This document shows positions 32,750 to 40,267 of a stretch of DNA of 41,098 bases, piece by piece; within the stretch, counting starts at the first letter, position 1, and each line of letters starts with the position of its first letter. The notes beneath the pieces were generated by a model that made no database searches, was not told the DNA's origin, and saw only the letters and a list, made by a program, of their open reading frames with translations. This stretch comes from a virus: the IMG/VR virus record IMGVR_UViG_3300046491_000464, positions 1-41,098 of that record. One strand, given 5' to 3'. The position numbers and the translations under genes are program-made.

Positions 32750-34123
32750 TTAGAACTTGGACCGGCTTTGCTTCGCTTCGGTCTGCGTCGGCGGCGCGCC
32801 CGACCAAGCCGAAAAGCGGCATGTCGGGCCGTCGAACATGAGGTGCACATCGCCGAGTGCGCCGCTGCGCTGCTTCCTGATCATCACCTCGGTGTAACCG
32901 CGCAGCTGCTCGACGCCCGGGCTGTGCATTTCTGGCCGGTGCACGAACATGACGATGTCGGCGTCCTGCTCGATCTCGCCCGAGTCGCGCAGGTCGGACA
33001 GCATGGGGCGCCGGTCTGCGCGGTCCTCTGACTTCCGATTTAGCTGCGCCAGCGCGATCACCGCGATGCCCAGCTCCTTAGCCAGGGCCTTGAGGCCGCG
33101 CGAATACTGGCCAATTTGAGTGGTTCGGTTGTCGCCTTCTGCGCCACTCATCAGGCCGATGTAGTCCACCAGGATGACGTCCAGGCCATGCTTGCGCTTC
33201 CAGGCCTTCGCCTTCATGCGCAACTCCAGCAGCGTGATGGCGGGCGTTCCATCGATCGAGAATCGCACACTGTCCAGGCGTCCAATGCCGGCGCTGATGC
33301 GGTTCCAGACTTCCTGCTCGTCGTCGCCGATGTGCCCCATTATCTTGGTCAGGGCAACGTTGCCGCGGCTGGCCAGCGCGCGGCCGGCGATCTCCTGCTG
33401 CTCCATCTCCATGCTGAACATCACGACGCTTTTCGTCTCGGCGATGTTCAGCCCGACATCAGCGGCCAGCGCGGTCTTGCCCATGGATGGACGGCCGGCC
33501 ATGATGATCAGTTGGCCGGGCCTGAAGCCGCCGTTGAACATTCGGTCCAGGTCTTCGATGCCGGTTGAAATCGCCGTCTCGTGCCCTTCCGCACGCTTCG
33601 TCATGCCCTCGATGAACTCGAGCAGGATCTCGCGGATCATGCGCGGCTCGTTGCGCACGCGGCGCTCGGCCAGCGAGGTGATCATCGATTGCATCGTGTC
33701 GAGCACCTCGTCGGCGCTCTTGCCCGCTGGACGAAAGGCCAGACCACTGATCTGGTCCGACACCTGGATGATGGCGCGCAGCAGCGCGCGGTCGACCACG
33801 GTCTTGGCGTAGGTGGCCACGTTGGCCGCGCTGGGTACGCTCTGCGCGATCTGGTTGAGGTACGGACCTAGGCCGTCGATGTTCGCGCCGCCCCGGCCTT
33901 GCAGTGCGCCCCAGACGGTCATCGTGTCGGCCGGCTGCCCCTTCGATACCAGCTGTACGATCTCGCGGTAGATCGCGCGATGGTCTTCGCGATAGAAATG
34001 CTTGGCCTGCAGGTCGCCGACGCGGTCGAAGGCGTCGTTGTAGCGCAGGATGGCACCCAGTACGGCCTGTTCAGCTTCGATGCTGTGCGGTGGCGCTGCC
34101 AGAATGGTGGTGTCGTCGTTCAA
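32750..34123 (-). CDS. dnaB: Replicative DNA helicase DnaB
   Basis: This 457-residue protein is full length for phage DnaB. The N-terminal helical domain (SIEAEQAVLGAILRYNDAFD) precedes the RecA-like motor with Walker A GRPSMGKTA (210-218), Walker B VILVDYIGLM with Asp320, and SDLRDSGEIEQDADIVMFVH near the end. It overlaps the DUF1376 protein gene by 4 bases, giving an initiator-helicase pair. It unwinds phage DNA at the origin. Confidence 0.96.
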   Translation of the reverse strand: MNDDTTILAAPPHSIEAEQAVLGAILRYNDAFDRVGDLQAKHFYREDHRAIYREIVQLVSKGQPADTMTVWGALQGRGGANIDGLGPYLNQIAQSVPSAANVATYAKTVVDRALLRAIIQVSDQISGLAFRPAGKSADEVLDTMQSMITSLAERRVRNEPRMIREILLEFIEGMTKRAEGHETAISTGIEDLDRMFNGGFRPGQLIIMAGRPSMGKTALAADVGLNIAETKSVVMFSMEMEQQEIAGRALASRGNVALTKIMGHIGDDEQEVWNRISAGIGRLDSVRFSIDGTPAITLLELRMKAKAWKRKHGLDVILVDYIGLMSGAEGDNRTTQIGQYSRGLKALAKELGIAVIALAQLNRKSEDRADRRPMLSDLRDSGEIEQDADIVMFVHRPEMHSPGVEQLRGYTEVMIRKQRSGALGDVHLMFDGPTCRFSAWSGAPPTQTEAKQSRSKF

Positions 34124-34926
34124 GTTGCGTCCCGATGGTATTTGTTTTCGAGGATTTTTGCGAATGAGCTGGGCGAAAAAATGAAATCGATGTCGGCAAT
34201 GAACGGCGGCTTACCAGGCGATGGTGGCGCGAGACCGGTCAGGAACGGCGAGTCAGCACAAATCGTGAAAAAGCGCCGCCAGGCCTCAAGGCCGTCAGCC
34301 ATGGTCGTGTAGCCAAATGGCTTGCACGTGAGCTTTGAGGCCTCCAGCCAGCGCGCCTTAATCGCAGTTTTCCGCGCAGCGTTGATGACCTTGACTTGCG
34401 GATTGAGCGGCATCAACTCGTGGTACAGGTTTACCAAGGTGCCAGTTGGGCACTGGCGAACGTCGTCGACAGACGACTCTGCAGTAGCTGGTTCTTGGTT
34501 AATGGTTCTTGGTTCTTGGTTAGTTGGAGTGCCGTTATTCGGCTGTTCAACGGCCGTTGGAACGCCCGTTGAAAGTCCGTTCAACGCCTCTTGCTTTTTC
34601 AATGCCCTTTTGGCAGCAGAAGCCTTCCCCGCTAATGATTTTTGGCTTGTCGAGTTTCGATAACTCTCCAACTCCTCTTCGCACCGCTGGTGATACCAAC
34701 CCGTTGGCGTTTTCGTGAAAAACTCGTTCAACACCTGTTCAACGGCCGTTACTTCTTCGCTGGAACGGGCAAGGATCTTCCGGCACAGCGCGGCCTGATC
34801 AAGTGTTAGTTGCTGCTCCGTGTCGTAGTAGACATCGAGCAAATCGCGATAGATGCTGCGCTCGATGCGTGTGAGGTGCCTGGTGGCCCGGTCGAAGTCA
34901 CCGATGTGATGCGGGTAAAAGTTCAT
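34120..34926 (-). CDS. DUF1376 replication protein
   Basis: This 268-residue protein begins MNFYPHHIGDFDRATRHLTR and has SIYRDLLDVYYDTEQQLTLD, the DUF1376 winged-helix domain (about residues 1-110). A basic, Ala-rich linker, a repetitive NQEPRTINQEP segment, and a C-terminal domain with FGYTTMADGLEAWRRFFTIC follow. It stands in the place of lambda O, just before DnaB. The repeat segment is encoded by a tandem heptanucleotide array. Confidence 0.85.
   Translation of the reverse strand: MNFYPHHIGDFDRATRHLTRIERSIYRDLLDVYYDTEQQLTLDQAALCRKILARSSEEVTAVEQVLNEFFTKTPTGWYHQRCEEELESYRNSTSQKSLAGKASAAKRALKKQEALNGLSTGVPTAVEQPNNGTPTNQEPRTINQEPATAESSVDDVRQCPTGTLVNLYHELMPLNPQVKVINAARKTAIKARWLEASKLTCKPFGYTTMADGLEAWRRFFTICADSPFLTGLAPPSPGKPPFIADIDFIFSPSSFAKILENKYHRDAT
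34490..34524. repeat. Five tandem heptanucleotides inside the DUF1376 gene
   Basis: The + strand reads GGTTCTT, GGTTAAT, GGTTCTT, GGTTCTT and GGTTAGT with no gap. The array encodes the repeated NQEP segment on the minus strand. It may be iterons of the replication origin, as lambda's origin lies in gene O, or a slippage-prone repeat. Confidence 0.6.
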
Positions 34927-35207
34927 TCGTCCGCGCTTTCAGTGCCCTCAGCCAACTCGATGCGCTGCGCGTGCGCCAACTCATCGGCCAAGCCTGGATA
35001 TGTACCGCCTAGACCTCGAGCCAATCGGTCAGCCTGCAGGGCCCTCTCGCGCGCCACCTGGAAGTCATTCAGCCGCGTCACCTCCGCATCTGCACCGGCG
35101 GCCGTGAGTGCGACACCGGCCACGGTGCGTGTGCTGCAGCCAGGCGTCAGGTAGGTGATCAGATACTCGCCGGCCTCGTTCGGGCCGGTGCATTCGTGCT
35201 TTAGCAT
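34923..35207 (-). CDS. Hypothetical early phage protein
   Basis: This 94-residue protein begins MLKHECTGPNEAGEYLITYL and has a charged helical second half (FQVARERALQADRLARGLGG). GGAG is well placed before the ATG. It overlaps the DUF1376 gene as ATGA. The function is unknown. Confidence 0.6.
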   Translation of the reverse strand: MLKHECTGPNEAGEYLITYLTPGCSTRTVAGVALTAAGADAEVTRLNDFQVARERALQADRLARGLGGTYPGLADELAHAQRIELAEGTESADE

Positions 35208-35273
35208 GCACTGCTCCTATGGGTGGTGAATTCGTGTTTAATCTGGCGCCCTCGCCTTGCCCTGCGCCCCGTT

Positions 35274-35702
35274 TCAATGAACGGGAAATCTACGGACGGC
35301 GAGGCTGCGGGCGGAACACGACTTGGGGATGTAGTACTGGCCACCGACGCCGAAGTACTGGACCCAGGCAAAGTCGCTGCCGACGTTGTACTGTTCGATG
35401 AACCAGTACCATGCGGCTTCGAACTGATTCCTCAGCTTCAGTATTAGCAGCAGCTCCATCCGGGTCGGCAGCGCGCCACCCTGCAGTTCGGCCCATTTCA
35501 GCGCTTCATTCCACGTAGCGTCTTTGCCTTCACCATCCAGCAGGATCACCCGCTCGCGAACGCCTTTAGCGTTTTCAACGATGCCGAGGAAAGCACCTCC
35601 TTCGACGCGATCGCCAAACTGCGGCGTTCCCGTTTGCGCGGGAATCGGCGCATCGGCCAGCAGGTGATCCAACACTCCGCTGGGCGCAGTGTTCGCGCTC
35701 AT
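35274..35702 (-). CDS. DUF1566-like early phage protein
   Basis: This 142-residue protein has the DUF1566/Lcl pattern: WNEALKWAELQGGALPTRME, then EAAWYWFIEQY and DFAWVQYFGVGGQYYIPKS. The fold is a C-type-lectin-like type, common as a short cytosolic protein of phage early operons and of unknown function. The ATG overlaps the antirepressor stop as ATGA. A hairpin (35268-35285) covers its stop; bases 35208-35267 hold no gene. Confidence 0.72.
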   Translation of the reverse strand: MSANTAPSGVLDHLLADAPIPAQTGTPQFGDRVEGGAFLGIVENAKGVRERVILLDGEGKDATWNEALKWAELQGGALPTRMELLLILKLRNQFEAAWYWFIEQYNVGSDFAWVQYFGVGGQYYIPKSCSARSLAVRRFPVH

Positions 35703-36505
35703 GCCGCACCTCCAGCGCGCGTCGTCAGCTTGAAGCGACCAGTAATATATGGATGCTCGGCCTGGGTGGCGGTGACGTGCACGCACTCCGCGACGAAGCG
35801 CGCGAACACGGCGCTGACGTCCTTCGTCCAGTACACGGCGTAGCTCGCGCCCTGCGCTTCTTCGCGCGCATGCTTCACCATGCCGGCCGGCTTCAGCGCA
35901 ATAGGCGACTGGCGCATCACCTCGTCGATGATGCGCGCGGGCAGGCCGTGCAGATGGTTGATTCGCGCACGGATGTGCACGATGGATTCGGCGCCGGTCG
36001 GGCGCGCCAGCATCAGCATCGTGTCGGCCATCTCCGTCACACGCTGGCGGACCTCAGTGAGCGCCCCAGCCTGCTCAACCTGGGTGGCTGCCAGTGCCAC
36101 GTGCGCTACCCTGATGGCGGCGTTATCCATCATTACGACCACCAGCGCACGTTGCTCCGGCGGCAGGCCGGCCAACGGGTCGGCCGGCGCAGCCAGCGCG
36201 CGGCGCTCGCACTCGATGAAGTAGTCGCGGACCTGGAATCCCTTGTCGGTCTCGCTCATCATGGCTACTTGCTTGCCGGCTTCGAGCGTCAGTTGGTACT
36301 CGATGGTGTGCTGGCCCGAGCTCCCCCTTGAGGGTGAGCTTACAAAATGACTGCCTTCGACCAGGTGGGCGCGGGCGATCTGCGCTTTGACCCAGCTGGA
36401 GAAGTCTTTGCCGACACCCAGGAAGGCGTGCAGGTCACGCGCGTTAGCGGTCTGCACTTCAGCGCCAGCGATGTGAGATTTTCCCAATTTGATCAGGTCG
36501 TTCAT
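35699..36505 (-). CDS. AntA/AntB-type phage antirepressor
   Basis: This 268-residue protein has an N-terminal AntA domain (about residues 15-95): NARDLHAFLGVGKDFSSWVK, then LVEGSHFV, YQLTLEAGKQVAMMSETDKG and a VRDYFIECERR end. The remaining part is helical, and the C-terminal 70 residues (SYAVYWTKDVSAVFARFV) are unassigned. It is probably a regulator that inactivates a repressor. Both ends overlap neighbours. AGGA precedes the ATG. Confidence 0.82.
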   Translation of the reverse strand: MNDLIKLGKSHIAGAEVQTANARDLHAFLGVGKDFSSWVKAQIARAHLVEGSHFVSSPSRGSSGQHTIEYQLTLEAGKQVAMMSETDKGFQVRDYFIECERRALAAPADPLAGLPPEQRALVVVMMDNAAIRVAHVALAATQVEQAGALTEVRQRVTEMADTMLMLARPTGAESIVHIRARINHLHGLPARIIDEVMRQSPIALKPAGMVKHAREEAQGASYAVYWTKDVSAVFARFVAECVHVTATQAEHPYITGRFKLTTRAGGAA

Positions 36506-36852
36506 GATGGAGTCCTTTCGATCACGAGCTGCTCGCTGGCGTTGCCGGCCTCGCGGGAACCAGCGCCAGCATGCGCGCGCTGGTCAGGTGGCGGATCGGC
36601 CAACACGACTGCCGTCATCGACGTGGTGCCGCAGGCAGTGCACACCAGCGTGTCGCCTTCCTGGATGATCTCTTCGAAGGCGGGATGCGGTGGCAAGCTG
36701 GCCAGCACCGCTTGCAGGTAATCCAGCGCTTGACCGGCGGCCGGCTCGGATTCGAAAACGTAACGGGTCTGCGCGATGACGGCGGCCAGATCCTGGGCGC
36801 GCACGTTCCCCGTGCCAGCCGGTTGCCCGGCGGCGTTTTGAGTGGTTTTCAT
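36502..36852 (-). CDS. Hypothetical early protein with a CxxC
   Basis: This 116-residue protein has a helical N-terminal half (LAAVIAQTRYVFESEPAAGQ, ALDYLQAVLASLPPHPAFEE) followed by DTLVCTACGTTSMTAV, with a single C-x-x-C, and a Pro/Ala/Gly-rich tail. A good AAGGG precedes the ATG. The function is unknown. It overlaps the antirepressor gene as ATGA. Confidence 0.6.
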   Translation of the reverse strand: MKTTQNAAGQPAGTGNVRAQDLAAVIAQTRYVFESEPAAGQALDYLQAVLASLPPHPAFEEIIQEGDTLVCTACGTTSMTAVVLADPPPDQRAHAGAGSREAGNASEQLVIERTPS

Positions 36853-36862
36853 GGGGAGCCCT

Positions 36863-37078
36863 TTAGGCTGACGCGATCAGCGCACGGATGTCTTCGACAC
36901 GATAGAACGTGCCGCGACCGCCACCGATACGTACGGGCGCCGGATAGCGGCCGGTCTTGACCCCAGCGTGCCAAGTTGCTTTTGAGACGGGAACGATTGC
37001 CGGTATCGGCGGGATGGCTGTCGGCTTGCCGATGATTTGGCTCAGCTTGAGGAAGCCGGTTTCTGGGATTTGGCTCAT
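36863..37078 (-). CDS. AlpA-family DNA-binding protein
   Basis: This 71-residue protein has the AlpA pattern: GFLKLSQIIG, IPAIVPVSKATWHAGVKTGR, YPAPVRIGG and a FYRVEDIRALIAS end. These winged-helix/MerR-like proteins act as prophage activators or excision factors. It is preceded by a region of inverted repeats and a candidate promoter (TTTTCA-17-TATTGT). It may regulate excision or the neighbouring cargo gene. A TTG or GTG start upstream has no support. Confidence 0.85.
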   Translation of the reverse strand: MSQIPETGFLKLSQIIGKPTAIPPIPAIVPVSKATWHAGVKTGRYPAPVRIGGGRGTFYRVEDIRALIASA

Positions 37079-37160
37079 GTCGGATACAGTCCAAGTTAGG
37101 CCGCTGAGGGCGATGAGCCAACAATATCTATTTTACTTACCCCTGAAAACTCCTTAGCAC

Positions 37161-37198
37161 GCATGGTTATAACTTTTCTAGCACAGTTACAACCATGC
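37161..37198. repeat. Inverted repeat upstream of the AlpA gene
   Basis: GCATGGTTATAAC (37161-37173) and GTTACAACCATGC (37186-37198) form a 13-bp inverted repeat with one mismatch and a 12-base gap. Each arm contains GTTATAAC or its relative GTTACAAC, a near-palindrome. The position before AlpA and after the AT-rich cargo gene suggests an operator. Confidence 0.6.
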
Positions 37199-37206
37199 AT
37201 GCAGGG

Positions 37207-38136
37207 TTATTTATCCAAGCGATTCCATTCCGGAATCCATTTATTAATAATTGTTGAATATGTTATCACCGGCTCATTTTTATCATCCACCGGGACCTTA
37301 GTTAAAACATCATTGGCGAAGGCGCTTTGACCTTTATAACTCGAAGGTTTTTTTTGCCACAAATCCCAACATTCTTTTGCTAAATCCTTAGCAGCTTTCT
37401 TGGCTATTAGTTCTGGATTTGTTTTGTATTTGATTAAAGCTGCGCGCGACGCATTTTCACTCCTCGCGCGCGTTGCTGCATTGGCCTCGATAGCTGCGGT
37501 TAAAGACTCCTTAGTATCCTTTACGGCTTCCCCCCATGCATCGTCCCAAACTCTATATATATGCATCGACTCTAAAGCTTTATACGCCTCATGTAAAGCA
37601 TCATGAGCACTATCCAATCGTCCTGCTAAGTAGTATTCGCCCGCCTCACAAAACCAATATAGAGACATGCACTTCAATGCCATCTTCACTTCCAAAATAG
37701 GCCTCGACATCAAAATTTTAATGCATTCGATGCGTTCATTTTTTGGATTAAGGGCGGCCATTCCATTGCTTAGCGTTGCTGCCCTCCCTTCCATTTCCCC
37801 ATATCCATCTGGCGTTGCTAAGCGGCGCATAGTATCATTGTCCTCAATCCCGCCATTTTCTACGCTCAAGGCGATGTAAGCAGCGCCATCACAACATGCG
37901 AACCAATATTCATGAAGCGCTGTAGCAACCACTATAGGGAGATCTGATCCGTGTTCCGCGTCAAGCTCTTTCCGAATCCATGCAGCCAACGATGTCGCCT
38001 TCTTTCCTAAACCTATTACCGTAACAGGCAAATCAACTTTCTTTGGCAGATTCATTGCCGAAACTCCTTGCAGCGCAATTGTGCCGGATTTCGCGACAGC
38101 CTCCTCGTGAAGCTTGTAAAACTCTTCTCGCTCCAT
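37207..38136 (-). CDS. AT-rich cargo (moron) protein of unknown function
   Basis: This 309-residue protein is encoded in DNA much richer in A and T than its neighbours. It has a central helical part (NGMAALNPKNERIECIKILM, KMALKCMSLYWFCEAGEYYL, then DSAHDALHEAYKALESMHIY). The C-terminal basic helical segment is AKDLAKECWDLWQKKPSSYK, then FANDVLTK and TIINKWIPEWNR, a pattern I recall at the ends of unrelated mobile-element proteins. AGGGA precedes ATG 38136. It has its own promoter and a nearby palindrome, unlike the coupled genes around it. Expression in the lysogen, and a role in exclusion or fitness, are possible but unproven. Confidence 0.75.
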   Translation of the reverse strand: MEREEFYKLHEEAVAKSGTIALQGVSAMNLPKKVDLPVTVIGLGKKATSLAAWIRKELDAEHGSDLPIVVATALHEYWFACCDGAAYIALSVENGGIEDNDTMRRLATPDGYGEMEGRAATLSNGMAALNPKNERIECIKILMSRPILEVKMALKCMSLYWFCEAGEYYLAGRLDSAHDALHEAYKALESMHIYRVWDDAWGEAVKDTKESLTAAIEANAATRARSENASRAALIKYKTNPELIAKKAAKDLAKECWDLWQKKPSSYKGQSAFANDVLTKVPVDDKNEPVITYSTIINKWIPEWNRLDK

Positions 38137-38226
38137 AGCATTTCCCTTGATGCCCCTGAAAATAAGGTGCCAGCCCAGCCCGTCAGGGAAACGAGTTTTC
38201 GGGGATCAGCCTAGAGCTGGCGTAAA

Positions 38227-38282
38227 ATTATGCAATTGCAATTAATTTCCTATTTTATATGGCAACGAACCGGTGTGGTCAT
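38227..38282 (-). promoter_or_regulatory. Promoter and operator of the AT-rich cargo gene
   Basis: On the minus strand ATGACC (38277-38282), a 17-base spacer and TATAAA (38254-38259) form a promoter. The expected start is near 38247, with the perfect palindrome TGCAATTGCA (38231-38240) just inside the transcript. Flanking arms (AAATTA, TAATTT) nearly extend the symmetry. The stretch 38137-38226 after it is untranslated leader. Confidence 0.55.
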
Positions 38283-38635
38283 CGGCGTCGTTGTCTCGCT
38301 CCCATCGAGTCGGTCGGCGTAAGCGCCATGGCAATCAGGTTGAATATCTTCTCGGCGCCGCCGGCAAAGGACACGACGTCGGCCGCCAGTTGCTCCAGCC
38401 GCGGTGTCATCTGCCCGCCGTCGACCAGCGCGCGGAATTCATCGCTGCAGCGAAAGCCGGCGGCAGCAGCGGCCGCCAGCAAGCCGGTGACGATCCCCGC
38501 CGCGCTGGCCCTGTTCACGAGGCGATCCCGGTCGGCGGCCTGTTCGGTGGACATCGTGGCGAACATGACCACGGCCAGGGCGGCGTTCTGGTGCGGCGTG
38601 CCGCCCACGTTGAACATCTCAGCGACGGCGCTCAT
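38279..38635 (-). CDS. Hypothetical early phage protein
   Basis: This 118-residue protein is largely helical and Ala-rich (ASAAGIVTGLLAAAAAAGFR) and ends in a basic tail. It is coupled to the gene before it by ATGA. A role in early takeover is possible, but nothing assigns one. Confidence 0.6.
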   Translation of the reverse strand: MSAVAEMFNVGGTPHQNAALAVVMFATMSTEQAADRDRLVNRASAAGIVTGLLAAAAAAGFRCSDEFRALVDGGQMTPRLEQLAADVVSFAGGAEKIFNLIAMALTPTDSMGARQRRR

Positions 38636-38859
38636 GACGCATCTCCACTGATAAGGTGAAGGTCCGATGCACCGCCCTTGAATTGAAGGACGACTGCGTT
38701 AGTCGACGACATCGGGTTCCGATCGGCTTGGCTTTTCGCCACACGAGATATGAAGTCACGGCTCCGGGCGTCCATCCTGCGGTAGGCCAGCAGCAAGGCC
38801 TGTTCGTTTGCGGTCAGTGCGCGCGCCTCTGGCGGCGTTGTGATGATGAAGGTGTTCAC
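38632..38859 (-). CDS. Hypothetical early phage protein (GTG start)
   Basis: This 75-residue helical protein (LTANEQALLLAYRRMDARSR, DFISRVAKSQADRNP) overlaps the upstream stop as GTGA. GGAGG lies 7 bases before the GTG. Similar small helical proteins are common in early operons. The function is unknown. Confidence 0.6.
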   Translation of the reverse strand: MNTFIITTPPEARALTANEQALLLAYRRMDARSRDFISRVAKSQADRNPMSSTNAVVLQFKGGASDLHLISGDAS

Positions 38860-39104
38860 GATGCACCTCCGACCAGGCCGGCCTTTACAACGCGTTCGCG
38901 CAGGGCGTCGGTTTCGTTGCTGAGTATCCCGGCCACGCCGGCGCCATGCTGGCACAGAGCCCGGATGTCCTTGTCCTCACTCAGACGCGCAATGCTGCGA
39001 AACATCGCGGCAAGCGCATCTGCTTGGTCACATGCACCGGCGGTCACGCATTCAACATCGAAGGCGGTAACCTGCTCAAACCCGTTGACAATAAGGGTAA
39101 TCAT
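38856..39104 (-). CDS. Hypothetical early phage protein
   Basis: This 82-residue protein begins MITLIVNGFEQVTAFDVECV and ends helical (LRERVVKAGLVGG). It is coupled by ATGA at its start and GTGA at its end. The function is unknown. Confidence 0.6.
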   Translation of the reverse strand: MITLIVNGFEQVTAFDVECVTAGACDQADALAAMFRSIARLSEDKDIRALCQHGAGVAGILSNETDALRERVVKAGLVGGAS

Positions 39105-39457
39105 TGGGCACCGCCTTTCTGCGCGATGTCGGCGCCCACCAAGTGGATGAGGTCGTTCAATTCATTGGCCATCTGCTGCGCGAGCCAGAGCAAGCTGACC
39201 CGCGAACCCATGCCCAAGCTATCGAACGATGCGAACTCATCCGCCCCGATCAGTTTCAACAAGCTGCTCAACTGGCTGGTGCGCATCATAGCGTGGTCCT
39301 GCGCATAGTGGCGGTTGATATTGAGCTGACCGTAATCCACCTTCACGCTGCCGATGAACTTCAGGTCAGGCGCTGGTAGCTCCGATTGAGCTGCGCCAAC
39401 TTCGCCGCTCGTTTCCTTGCCTTGCGGTATCGCTGTGCTATTCTTAAACTTCGACAT
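39101..39457 (-). CDS. Hypothetical early phage protein with sequestered Shine-Dalgarno
   Basis: This 118-residue protein has KFIGSVKVDYGQLNINRHYA and then SQLSSLLKLIGADEFASFDS and LLWLAQQMANELNDLI. It is hydrophilic with no motif. The Shine-Dalgarno AGGAG (39464-39468) lies partly in a short CCTAA/TTAGG hairpin, so translation may be restrained. A possible antisense RNA covers the start. The function is unknown. Confidence 0.65.
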   Translation of the reverse strand: MSKFKNSTAIPQGKETSGEVGAAQSELPAPDLKFIGSVKVDYGQLNINRHYAQDHAMMRTSQLSSLLKLIGADEFASFDSLGMGSRVSLLWLAQQMANELNDLIHLVGADIAQKGGAQ

Positions 39458-39523
39458 GATGTACTCCTAAGAAAATTTAGGTCGTGAGGGGCCATCCGGT
39501 GCTGTAACACCGGGTGGCTTTTT
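39451..39523 (+). ncRNA. Candidate antisense RNA over an early gene start
   Basis: A + strand promoter-like TTGCCT (39417-39422), 16 bases and an extended -10 TGCTATTCT (39436-39444) precede a strong intrinsic terminator: an 11-bp stem with one G-T pair, GCCATCCGGTG (39491-39501) / CACCGGGTGGC (39508-39518), then TTTTT. No + strand gene lies to its left. An RNA of about 73 bases would cover the start codon and Shine-Dalgarno of the 39101-39457 gene. Confidence 0.45.
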
Positions 39524-39546
39524 CCATTTTTGAAGGCGGTATTGCG

Positions 39547-39624
39547 CTAGCCCGTGGCGGGCGGGCCGTGCAGGTTCGACTGCAACGCGTGCTTGATCTG
39601 GCTGGTGTTGTGGCTGGCGCTCAT
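39547..39624 (-). CDS. Possible 25-residue peptide
   Basis: ATG at 39624 with GGGGAT upstream opens a frame ending TAG at 39547-39549: MSASHNTSQIKHALQSNL and then HGPPATG. It lies between two early genes. It may be real or chance; it is too short to judge. Confidence 0.3.
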   Translation of the reverse strand: MSASHNTSQIKHALQSNLHGPPATG

Positions 39625-39656
39625 CTCAATCCCCGTTTGGTTTATGTTTCCGCTAA

Positions 39657-39998
39657 TTACTTAAAATTAGTATTGTGTAAACTATTCCTAGTCGGCATTG
39701 ATGTCAAATTATCGGCGTCCTGGTCGGCGATCACGTTCGCGAGCAGCGTGTGCTGCGTGGCGCTAGTCGCCTCGATGACGGCGCGGCGCTCATTCGCGCG
39801 CACCATGCCTTCACCGGACACTCCGGCCGCATCCAGTTGCGCGTGCACTTTGACTTTCTGTTCGGCCGTCAGGGCATTGAGCATGGCCTTGATGATGGGG
39901 TCGGCGTGCTGCAGCTCTGACAGTAGCGATGCGGTGATGCTGATAGGGGATGATGTTCGTTGCGCGCTTGCGCTGGGTGCGGGGGTGCTATTGACCAT
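39657..39998 (-). CDS. First early operon protein, function unknown
   Basis: This 113-residue hydrophilic helical protein begins MVNSTPAPSASAQRTSSPIS and has PIIKAMLNALTAEQKVKVHA and VRANERRAVIEATSATQHTL. GGAGG is 6-7 bases before the ATG at 39998; an upstream extension is unsupported. It is the first gene after the structured leader. Antitermination proteins often hold this place in lambdoid phages, but it shows no Arg-rich N-like motif. The function is unknown. Confidence 0.6.
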   Translation of the reverse strand: MVNSTPAPSASAQRTSSPISITASLLSELQHADPIIKAMLNALTAEQKVKVHAQLDAAGVSGEGMVRANERRAVIEATSATQHTLLANVIADQDADNLTSMPTRNSLHNTNFK

Positions 39999-40096
39999 GA
40001 TGGCCTCCAATGTCGGTGATGAACCGCACATCCCGTCGCCAAACGGGGTGAGCAGCAAATGGCGGGGTTGGCGAACCGGTGACAAAGGAAACCGGC

Positions 40097-40145
40097 ATAC
40101 CCGAGGGTATCCCCACCACTGCCGCTCATTGAGGACACAGTGGTG
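40097..40145. repeat. Inverted repeats in the early leader
   Basis: ATACCC-GA-GGGTAT (40097-40110) and CACCACTG (40114-40121) / CAGTGGTG (40138-40145) are perfect inverted repeats. They lie between the leader terminator and the first early gene. The 364 bases from 39999 to 40362 hold no gene, only these repeats, the terminator and the promoter. They may be operators or RNA structures. Confidence 0.55.
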
Positions 40146-40154
40146 CTACGGACG

Positions 40155-40176
40155 AAAAAAAGCCGCCTGGTGGCGG
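40155..40176 (-). terminator. Terminator in the early leader
   Basis: On the minus strand CCGCC, loop ACCA, GGCGG and C are followed by seven T. It lies about 75 bases downstream of the expected early transcript start, before any gene. It would cut most transcripts unless antiterminated. Confidence 0.75.
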
Positions 40177-40237
40177 TTGTCCGCCTCTGTCTATTCCGAG
40201 TCGCCAAACCCGTGCCCCTTTTTCTCGGAGCGTTTTT

Positions 40238-40267
40238 AGAATAGGCCTACCGTGTGCATGTTGTCAA
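40238..40267 (-). promoter_or_regulatory. Early leftward promoter
   Basis: On the minus strand TTGACA (40262-40267), an 18-base spacer and TATTCT (40238-40243) form a strong sigma-70 promoter. It faces the early operon. The expected start is near 40231. Confidence 0.75.

Noticed and set aside
31617-32753. Long frames on both strands over the recombinase
   Set aside because: The tyrosine recombinase frame has all catalytic motifs; the others are Arg/Gly/Pro-rich shadows.
35274-35702. DUF1566/C-type-lectin-like protein as a diversity-generating retroelement target
   Set aside because: No reverse transcriptase or template repeat is in the window, and such proteins are common in phage early operons without retroelements.
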